A program made the position numbers and the translations under genes. This document shows, in pieces, positions 57,399 to 64,000 of a stretch of 64,000 nt of DNA (the first letter of the stretch is position 1; each line of letters begins with the position of its first letter). A model generated the notes under the pieces. The model worked only from the letters and a program-made list of their open reading frames with translations. It searched no databases and was not told the origin of the DNA. The stretch comes from JAGQPD01 sp020426865 (GTDB lineage Bacteria > Planctomycetota > Planctomycetia > Pirellulales > Pirellulaceae). The stretch spans positions 496,001 to 560,000 of the forward strand of contig JAWKTN010000004.1 in the NCBI GenBank assembly GCA_041399065.1, given 5' to 3'.

Positions 57399-59057
57399 AT
57401 GGCATTTTTACAGGCACTCAACGGACCCGATCGCGGTCGGCGATATCCATTGGAGCAGCCCACGATTCTTGTTGGGCGGCATCCGCAATGCGACATTATT
57501 GTGGATGTCGGGGCTGTCAGCCGAAAGCACGCCCAGGTGATTGTCGACGGAGACCGAGTTTACCTCGAGGATCTCAACAGTCGCAACGGTACTTACGTCA
57601 ACGAGAACCTGGTCACGAACCGTCAGTTGCTCAAAGAGAACGACGAGATCCGCATCTGCGATGTGACGCTTGTATTTACCAGCGGCGATCAGAAGCAACA
57701 AGAGCATGGTTCGGTGGTCACGCAGGTGTTATTGGAGGACACTTCGCCGTCGAAGAGCTCGACGATCATGACCAAGTTGGACGCGACGGGTGGTTCGGAG
57801 TTTCGGTTGACCGCCAGTGCCGAGGCGAAGCTCAAGGCGATGTTGGAGATTACTCGAGCGCTGGGGCAGGCCTTGGCGTTAGACGACGTCTTACCGAAGG
57901 TGCTGAACAGCCTCTTTAAGATCTTCATTCAGGCGGACCGGGGGTTCATCGTCTTGAAAGATGGAAGCGGCAACCTGATCCCACGGTGGACGAAGCTCCG
58001 GCGTAGCGATGAAGATGACATGATCCGGATTAGCCGCACGATAGTCACACGTGTCATGGAGATGAAAGAGGCGATCTTGTCGGCCGATGCGACGACCGAT
58101 TCACGATTCGACATGAGCCAAAGCATTGCCGATTTTCGTATTCGTTCTATGATGTGTGCACCGCTGATCGATAGTGAAGGGAAAGTACTTGGGGTGTTGC
58201 AGCTGGACACCGCGGATCAAAAGCAGCGTTTCCAGGCCGAGGACTTGGAGGTTCTGGTAAGCGTCGCCAGTCAGGCGGCGATCGCCATCCATAATGCTCA
58301 GATGCACGAGGCGGCACTTGAGCAAAAGGCCCTGCAACGCGACCTGGAGCTGGCACGTCGCGTGCAACGCGGCTTTCTGCCACAGCGGCGTCCGAAATTG
58401 GACGTATTTGAGTTCTTTGATTTCTACCGGCCGGCCAATCAGATTGGCGGCGACTATTTTGATTACGTTACATTACGCGATGGACGCATCGCGACGATCG
58501 TGGCGGATGTCGTAGGGCATGGTGTCGCAGCTGCCTTGCTGATGGCCAAACTTTCCACCGAAGCTCGTTTTCATCTCGCGACGACCGATGATCCAGCTCA
58601 GGCCGTTTTCCGATTGAACAATGCCCTTTGCGAAGACAGCGAAGGGGATCGATTCGTGACGTTTGTCATGTCGGTACTTGATCCAACCTCCAACGACATC
58701 GTGGTGGTCAACGCGGGACATCCCTTGCCATTGCTCCGGTCAAACGAAGGCTACTTGGGCTGGATCGGTGGCGAACGGACGGGTTTGCCGTTGGGGATCG
58801 CGGAAGATTTTGAGTTTGAACCTGAGACCTTTACGCTCCAATGCGGTGACCAGCTGGCAATGTTCACCGATGGGATCAGCGAAGCGATGAACGACGTCGG
58901 CGATCAGTATTCCAACCAGCGTATCGAAGCTGCGCTGCGGACCTCGCAAGAGCGATTTGAAATGTGGGCCGAGTCGCTATTGAGTGACGTCGATCGGTTC
59001 ATGGGGAACACATCGCAGTACGACGACATGTGTCTGGTTTGTGTGCGCCGCCGGTAA
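57399..59057 (+). CDS. FHA-GAF-PP2C (SpoIIE/RsbU-type) protein phosphatase
   Basis: A 552-residue signalling phosphatase. N-terminal FHA domain (about 5-95: TILVGRHPQCDIIVD, VSRKHAQV, EDLNSRNGTYVN) reads phosphothreonine; a GAF domain (about 150-310: VLNSLFKIFIQADRGFIVLK, MCAPLIDSEGKVLGVLQLD) senses a ligand; a PP2C_SIG domain (about 345-550) has the metal acids in GGDYFDYVTL, IVADVVGHGVAAALL, AMFTDGISEAMND and DDMCLV. Such proteins control anti-sigma antagonists in partner-switching. No anti-sigma gene is adjacent. Confidence 0.94.
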   Translation: MAFLQALNGPDRGRRYPLEQPTILVGRHPQCDIIVDVGAVSRKHAQVIVDGDRVYLEDLNSRNGTYVNENLVTNRQLLKENDEIRICDVTLVFTSGDQKQQEHGSVVTQVLLEDTSPSKSSTIMTKLDATGGSEFRLTASAEAKLKAMLEITRALGQALALDDVLPKVLNSLFKIFIQADRGFIVLKDGSGNLIPRWTKLRRSDEDDMIRISRTIVTRVMEMKEAILSADATTDSRFDMSQSIADFRIRSMMCAPLIDSEGKVLGVLQLDTADQKQRFQAEDLEVLVSVASQAAIAIHNAQMHEAALEQKALQRDLELARRVQRGFLPQRRPKLDVFEFFDFYRPANQIGGDYFDYVTLRDGRIATIVADVVGHGVAAALLMAKLSTEARFHLATTDDPAQAVFRLNNALCEDSEGDRFVTFVMSVLDPTSNDIVVVNAGHPLPLLRSNEGYLGWIGGERTGLPLGIAEDFEFEPETFTLQCGDQLAMFTDGISEAMNDVGDQYSNQRIEAALRTSQERFEMWAESLLSDVDRFMGNTSQYDDMCLVCVRRR

Positions 59058-59081
59058 CGGTTCGCCGGGCGTGGAACGTCG

Positions 59082-60554
59082 CTACTTTTCTGTCGGAAGA
59101 AAAGAAGCCCGGAGGTCGCTCATCACCTGCATGCTTGGTTTGATTCGCCCTGTTTCGTCGACGAGCCCCGAATATGGAAAGCTCTGTGACGGCCGGTCCC
59201 GCCATTGCTTCCACACGACCCCTTGAACCGCTCGCTTGGATAGCAATACCGAAACCATCCGCCGCAGTTCTTGGGCCTGCCACTGTGGATTGGGCGCATC
59301 GGGGCCCATGCCGTAGGGGCGCGCTTGCCGCGACCCCGTTGCCGAATGACAATCCATGTCACTAGGGAGCGAGATGAAAACGACAATCGGCAGTCCCAAG
59401 AGTGTCCACTGGTCGATCTGCCGCATCAGCTGCAATAGATCCCGAAATGGCGTGCCTCCGGGCCAGTAGCCGAAATTGATCTCCAGCCCCACCGCGGACA
59501 TTCCCAATTCCGAACGCGCCAGCATGTCTGCCATTTGAATTGGCGCCAAGTCGCATTCGCGTTCCGACAACGACTCGCCCCACGGTTGATCAAACGATAC
59601 AATGGCTGGAGTCCGATCGTCGCTTTCACGTAATGCCTCCAACGCAATTGCCACCATCCGTAACTGGTCCTCATCCGAAAGCTTCAAGATTGGTTTGGCC
59701 ACCGCCGTAGCACAATGCCACAGCTGGATCCGTCCTTTGAATTGGTCCACTGCCGTTTTCACGAAGTGGCGGACGTAATTCACCATATGGCCAAAGTTGC
59801 CGTCCCAAAGAAACATCCAGTCCGGAATCGTATTGGCATCGGCACAGAACAGAGGTCCGCCAATCGAGCGGAGGTCGTGTTGTTTGCACCATTGCAGTTG
59901 CTGTTCAGTCACTTCCCAGTCGCGCTGACCGTCCGTCTTCTCAACTTGCCGCCAATTCAATGGAAGTGCTGCCGCGACGAATGCCTGCGGGAGACTGGCG
60001 AAACTGGCGTCGAGTTGTTCGGGGGGGACGCCACAAGCAAGCAAAACAGGTCGTCGCTGCTGGGCCTGACGCCGGGAAATCTCCGACACAAAGGCGTCTG
60101 CCGCGCCATTGATCCACTCAAGACACTCGGCGATAACACGGCTCGCCAATTCGTTGGCCTGCTCCGGGTGATGCTGGCTGATGACTGCTTGCGCTAACGT
60201 ATGTGTGATCGTCGTCAGTCGCTGGCGCAACTCTGGCGGCAGATTGAACGTGGCGGCGCGCCATTCCTCTACTTGCTGCAACATCCGATAGACTGTCCCG
60301 CGAGCCAATTCGACGGACAGGTTGTGGGGAGAAGCTCCGTCGGATAACGTGCAGGTACTCAAAAACCACTGGCCATTCCCCGAGTCCCACGGAGCATGCA
60401 GACGAGCGGGCTCGTCCGTGTCGCGACGGATAACCAACCGCCCGTCGACAATGTGATTGAAGCACCGCCATGGCACCCCCTCGGCCGATGCTAAAAACGC
60501 CCGAGCAGCCAAGTCGTGCGGGATCAGGTCAGGAGAGGGAATCAAGAACTGCAT
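59082..60554 (-). CDS. GH10-like TIM-barrel protein lacking the catalytic Glu
   Basis: A 490-residue protein (ATG 60554, MQFLIPSPDLIPHDLAARA). The segment HMVNYVRHFVKTAVDQFKGRIQLWHCA aligns with the GH10 xylanase pattern for the acid/base strand, but the expected WDVVNE is WHCATA, so the acid/base Glu is missing. VGLEINFGYWPGGTPFRDLL and GLPIVVFISLPSDMD fit the following barrel strands. Probably a carbohydrate-binding or structural relative, or a divergent hydrolase using other residues. No signal peptide is evident. It is divergent from purC and converges on the phosphatase gene. Confidence 0.6.
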   Translation of the reverse strand: MQFLIPSPDLIPHDLAARAFLASAEGVPWRCFNHIVDGRLVIRRDTDEPARLHAPWDSGNGQWFLSTCTLSDGASPHNLSVELARGTVYRMLQQVEEWRAATFNLPPELRQRLTTITHTLAQAVISQHHPEQANELASRVIAECLEWINGAADAFVSEISRRQAQQRRPVLLACGVPPEQLDASFASLPQAFVAAALPLNWRQVEKTDGQRDWEVTEQQLQWCKQHDLRSIGGPLFCADANTIPDWMFLWDGNFGHMVNYVRHFVKTAVDQFKGRIQLWHCATAVAKPILKLSDEDQLRMVAIALEALRESDDRTPAIVSFDQPWGESLSERECDLAPIQMADMLARSELGMSAVGLEINFGYWPGGTPFRDLLQLMRQIDQWTLLGLPIVVFISLPSDMDCHSATGSRQARPYGMGPDAPNPQWQAQELRRMVSVLLSKRAVQGVVWKQWRDRPSQSFPYSGLVDETGRIKPSMQVMSDLRASFLPTEK

Positions 60555-60862
60555 GTCGTTGGATAATCCCGGTTGGCATTCTCCCAACCGTGGCCTCGAG
60601 AACTACCTTTCGCATCTCAACCGCCGGTGCCTTGCCCATATATTCTTACAGACGCCCACGGTCTCAGCCAGAGCCGAAGGGTGCATTTGAGTCACCTATT
60701 TCCGTATTCGCTTGCCGCCGCTGCCCCTTGCGCCCCCGCAGTCCGTTCGATATACTTCGTGCATTACCGTATCGACCGGCCAGTCAAGTGGACATCACAT
60801 TGCTCCGGAGGACTTCCGGTTGCCGAAGTAGTCCCCGTACGAATGTAAGGGAGGAATTGGCA
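60555..60862. other. Divergent promoter gap, GH10-like gene / purC
   Basis: About 308 nt with no ORF, RNA or clear operator seen. It ends with AGGGAGGAATTGGCA before the purC ATG. Confidence 0.4.
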
Positions 60863-61744
60863 ATGGCCCCTGTGGTACTGCAAACCCATATCGACGGACT
60901 CCCCGTCCGCCGCGGAAAAGTCCGTGATGTCTACGACCTTGGCGACCGCCTCTTAATAATCAGTACCGATCGAATCAGCGCATTTGATTGGATTCTACCC
61001 AACGGTATTCCCGACAAAGGCCGCGTTCTAACCCAGATCAGTGCTCATTGGTTCGCACAGCTGACCGTCGAGCATCATTTGCTTTCCACCCGTTTGGAGG
61101 AGATGGATCTCCCCGCCGCGATCAATCGCGACGAACTCGAAGGACGTGCCATGCTCGTGCGCAAGTCGAAAGTTGTCCCCATCGAATGTGTCGTACGGGG
61201 CTATCTCGCCGGTTCGGGTTGGAAGGAATATCAACGGACCCAAAGCGTGTGCGGCGTGCCACTCCCCGCCGGATTGACCCAAGCCTCGCGCTTGGAATCG
61301 CCGATTTTTACGCCGGCCACAAAAGCAGAAAGTGGTCACGATGAGAACATCACGTTCCAACAAATGGTGGATTTGGTCGGGCCAGATGTCTCCAGCGAAT
61401 TGCGGCAACGAAGCATCGACATCTATTTGCAGGGAGCGACCCATGCCACCGCTGGCGGTCTGATTATCGCCGATACGAAATTTGAATGGGGATGGGATGG
61501 CGACCGTCTGATTCTGATCGACGAAGTCATGACACCGGACAGCTCTCGTTTTTGGCCCGCCGATCTTTATCAGCCCGGGCGTTCCCAGCCGTCGTTCGAC
61601 AAACAATTTGTCCGCGACTGGCTCGAGTCAGCGGAGTGGGACAAGAACAGCCCACCCCCACCGCTTCCCGAGGAAGTTGTACGGCATACTCGCGAAAAAT
61701 ACGTCGAGGCCTACGAACGACTGACCGGCAACAAGTTCCGCTAA
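60863..61744 (+). CDS. purC: SAICAR synthetase (phosphoribosylaminoimidazole-succinocarboxamide synthase)
   Basis: Joins aspartate to CAIR in purine synthesis. 293 residues from ATG 60863, with GGGAGGA 9 nt ahead; the open frame extends upstream but without homology. Motifs: RRGKVRDVYDLGDRLLIISTDRISAFDW, PIECVVRGYLAGSGWKEY, PIFTPATKAESGHDENITF and LIDEVMTPDSSRFW. Length is that of the long PurC type found in planctomycetes and yeast. It converges on 61755-63569 with 10 nt between stops. Confidence 0.97.
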   Translation: MAPVVLQTHIDGLPVRRGKVRDVYDLGDRLLIISTDRISAFDWILPNGIPDKGRVLTQISAHWFAQLTVEHHLLSTRLEEMDLPAAINRDELEGRAMLVRKSKVVPIECVVRGYLAGSGWKEYQRTQSVCGVPLPAGLTQASRLESPIFTPATKAESGHDENITFQQMVDLVGPDVSSELRQRSIDIYLQGATHATAGGLIIADTKFEWGWDGDRLILIDEVMTPDSSRFWPADLYQPGRSQPSFDKQFVRDWLESAEWDKNSPPPPLPEEVVRHTREKYVEAYERLTGNKFR

Positions 61745-61754
61745 AGAGCGTTGG

Positions 61755-63569
61755 CTACGGGAAGCTGATCTCGCGCAGGCGAGCCGCCCGCAGAAGATTT
61801 CCCGTCTGTTGTGCCGAGGGCGGTTCAAGCTGAAATTCGAGTTCCTGCTGAGCCCGCAAAAGTGCGTCGGCCGACTGGTCGCGCAGGGCGATCGCTTCGT
61901 ACGAACGACCTAGGTTGTAATGCGCCCCGGCCGTCCATTGCCCTTCCGGATCCGCCTGCAACGTACGCGTGTCAAAGTAATCGGTTGCTACCTCGTATTG
62001 CTCGGATTCGTATGTCACCAACCCTAGCCAGTAACTGGCATGAACTTTGGCCACTTTCATGCGACCGATCAGGGCATCGAGATACCGTTCTCGATCGACC
62101 GGATCCTCGGGCAACGGTGTTTTCAATGCTCGCTGTAATTCGGCCAGCGGCATCTTCTTGAATTTCTGCATCTCCGCCTCGGAAACGCGACAATTCATGT
62201 ACAAGGTCTTTGCTCCGAGTTCATAAGGGGTGTCGGTAAAAATCCCTCGAAGATGCTGACGCCGCGCCACTGCCAACGGGGTCCCCGATCGGAATGTACT
62301 GAATTCGCGGTCGTATTCGATCAATGACGGCATGTGCGACTGTACCTGCGTGTGGTACTCAAAAACGTCATATGGCAATGCCCAAATCATCGTGCGGATA
62401 ATTCGCGGGTGCGAACTGCGCAAGGCGACTCCCAACGGGGAAGGGGCCACCGAAAGTGTCAGTTTGTCATCGCCGCTAAGCGAGGTCTCCAGCAATTTGA
62501 AACGCTGCGACAAGTAGCCAGAAGTTGCATCGATCATCGCCACGATGTTCTTCAGATCGGCCGCCGAGATTCGGTACCGCTCGCCATCAGGCAACGCTTG
62601 TTGCTGTAGCAAAGCCGGATCGTCCATGACTTCCTCAAGCGTGGCAATTCCTTTGCCATCGGGCCCCCGCAACGGCAGCCCAAGTCGCATGTCAAACAAG
62701 TAAAGCCGATCACCAATCCATGCCGCCGGCACCCACGACTTTGGCTCGCCATCGTCCTGGTCGACACCCAACATCACCACGGGAATACCCAATTGCCGAG
62801 CCAGCAGGATCAGGATCCTCGCCCGCACAACCTCGTCACCATGTCCGATCAACATCGCTTCCCACGCGTATCGCCGAGCACCTGGCCGCGGTTGTGGAAC
62901 TGCGTTCGCTGGCACGACACCGTCCGTCCCATCCGTTTTCCCCTTGTCGACTGGCGGAGGATCGAGTGGATCCAGCTGGATATTGCGGACAACCCAATCG
63001 AAGCACAAATAAATGTCTTCCAGGTCATCCGCGGCATCAGTGCCAATCGTCTCGGCTTGCGCCGTTAGCCATGCCTTGAGTTGGGGATCGCGACAAGGTT
63101 TTTGCCCAACCTGTCGGGATATGTCCCGACTCCATAACGCCTCCCGCAACAGATACACGTCATAGGGTTCAAACCTGATCCGCGACAATGCTTCCTGGCC
63201 GCGAGAGACCCGCATTCGTTCCGGAAGACGACTGTATAGCGGATCCGCCACCCAGTCGGCGTCCGGCTTCTGCTCTTGTGACCACTGGATCAAATGATAG
63301 AGCACGCGCTCCCGCCCCTGACGTTCCTCCACTTCATCCAAATGATCGGCAAACGATAAAGCCAACGCCAGATGATCGCTTCGCTGCGATTCCAGATCCG
63401 TCGCCCTAAAATCGTTAACGGCCGTCATTGTCGGCTCGCGCCATATTAAGCTACCGAAGACCCACAACAACGTGAGCGCACAAAGTCCTCCGATGCCGGC
63501 GAGTATCAACCAGCGTCGGCGCTCCGTCTGCGGATCGTTGAGATATTGTTGCTGTTCCGAAGATTCCAT
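61755..63569 (-). CDS. Membrane-anchored protein with transglutaminase-like and TPR-like regions
   Basis: A 604-residue protein from ATG 63569 (MESSEQQQYLNDPQTERRRW). One TM helix (about 20-40: WLILAGIGGLCALTLLWVFG). The middle contains LEDIYLCFDWVVRNIQ, ARILILLARQLGIPVVMLGVDQ and SWVPAAWIGDRLYLFDMRLG, which resemble transglutaminase-like folds with a likely shortage of the catalytic Cys. Near the C-terminus AHYNLGRSYEAIALRDQSAD resembles a TPR. It resembles planctomycete hypothetical proteins; role unknown. Lies just downstream of kdsA on the same strand. Confidence 0.62.
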   Translation of the reverse strand: MESSEQQQYLNDPQTERRRWLILAGIGGLCALTLLWVFGSLIWREPTMTAVNDFRATDLESQRSDHLALALSFADHLDEVEERQGRERVLYHLIQWSQEQKPDADWVADPLYSRLPERMRVSRGQEALSRIRFEPYDVYLLREALWSRDISRQVGQKPCRDPQLKAWLTAQAETIGTDAADDLEDIYLCFDWVVRNIQLDPLDPPPVDKGKTDGTDGVVPANAVPQPRPGARRYAWEAMLIGHGDEVVRARILILLARQLGIPVVMLGVDQDDGEPKSWVPAAWIGDRLYLFDMRLGLPLRGPDGKGIATLEEVMDDPALLQQQALPDGERYRISAADLKNIVAMIDATSGYLSQRFKLLETSLSGDDKLTLSVAPSPLGVALRSSHPRIIRTMIWALPYDVFEYHTQVQSHMPSLIEYDREFSTFRSGTPLAVARRQHLRGIFTDTPYELGAKTLYMNCRVSEAEMQKFKKMPLAELQRALKTPLPEDPVDRERYLDALIGRMKVAKVHASYWLGLVTYESEQYEVATDYFDTRTLQADPEGQWTAGAHYNLGRSYEAIALRDQSADALLRAQQELEFQLEPPSAQQTGNLLRAARLREISFP

Positions 63570-63603
63570 CTTTCCGTCTTTCTCTGCCTGCCACCCCGCG
63601 GGG

Positions 63604-64000
63604 CTAGAAGGCCAATGCTTCGCGAATCGCGATGATCTGTCTGATAAGGTCCGTGAGGGCATCCAGTTGCAACATGTTGGCGCCGTCACTTGGCGACAAT
63701 TCCGGCTCGGGATGCGTCTCGATGAATATCCCGTCGATTCCCACCGCTGCCGCCGCCCGTGCCAGCGGTGCTACGTACTCGCGATTCCCCCCTGTGCTTC
63801 CCCCCAACCCCCCCGGCTGTTGCACACTGTGTGTGGCGTCGAATATCACCGGTGCATACGTGCGCATCAGTGGCAGCGATCGCATGTCGTTGACCAATTG
63901 CCCGTAACCAAAAAAAGTGCCCCGCTCACAAAGCAGAACGTTGTCACATCCCGACGTGCGGAGCTTCTCCACCACGTACTGCATGTCAGTGGGTGACATG
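63604..64000 (-). CDS. kdsA: 3-deoxy-8-phosphooctulonate synthase, C-terminal part
   Basis: Makes KDO-8-phosphate for lipopolysaccharide. Only the last about 132 residues are in the window; the 5' half lies beyond the right edge. Visible parts: LLCERGTFFGYGQLVNDMRSL, VIFDATHSVQQPGGLGGSTGG and GIDGIFIETHPEPELSPSDGANML, all diagnostic of KdsA. A LPS precursor gene is consistent with a planctomycete of the diderm type. Confidence 0.95.
   Translation of the reverse strand, partial: MSPTDMQYVVEKLRTSGCDNVLLCERGTFFGYGQLVNDMRSLPLMRTYAPVIFDATHSVQQPGGLGGSTGGNREYVAPLARAAAAVGIDGIFIETHPEPELSPSDGANMLQLDALTDLIRQIIAIREALAF

Overview
The window looks like planctomycete DNA, most likely of the Pirellulaceae/Pirellulales type. 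The grounds are gene order and protein style: split ribosomal operons, a large FHA-GAF-PP2C phosphatase, a secreted WD40 protein, a long acidic ExeA-like ATPase, and the 217-residue basic protein at 5190-5843, which resembles a family I know from planctomycete genomes. No database search was possible.

Two very different halves meet at about 29.3 kb. The left half (1-29314) reads as an integrated plasmid or ICE. It carries a heavy-metal RND efflux operon (1-5020), a replication and partition module (candidate oriV with a DnaA box and three iterons at 8075-8178, RepA, ParA, ParB), an ArdC-type antirestriction protein, a compact kinase / HEPN-Cas4-like / HTH-pseudokinase module (15185-18702), a VirD4/TraD-type coupling ATPase flanked by two copies of a two-gene unit (19250-24575), a run of small accessory ORFs separated by strong stem-loops (24604-27550), an MT-A70 DNA methyltransferase, and a large serine recombinase. 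The recombinase reading frame ends inside tRNA-Pro(UGG), which marks the right attachment site. No second copy of the tRNA 3' end was seen, so the left end probably lies outside the window. Two long gene-free stretches (about 6.1-7.2 kb and 14.4-15.1 kb) are packed with perfect hairpins and look like large structured RNAs rather than protein genes.

The right half (29260-64000) is chromosomal core. It begins with tRNA-Pro and the chromosomal parB-parA pair, with two parS-like palindromes just upstream of parA. Next come a DUF1015 protein, ahcY and trpF; an exopolysaccharide block (Wzz-like, ExeA-like ATPase, a CpsD-like protein with a decayed P-loop, a sugar-nucleotide epimerase); an argB-argD-argF-rph operon on the minus strand; and the widely conserved nucleotidyltransferase-prs-rplY-pth run leading into rpsF-ssb-rplI-dnaB. 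The end holds a CDF transporter, tRNA-Gln(CUG), a phosphatase of the RsbU type, a degenerate GH10-like protein, purC, a transglutaminase-like membrane protein and the C-terminal part of kdsA.

The most interesting material is the candidate defence or signalling module at 15185-18702, the two putative giant structured RNAs, and the duplicated gene pairs around the coupling protein.
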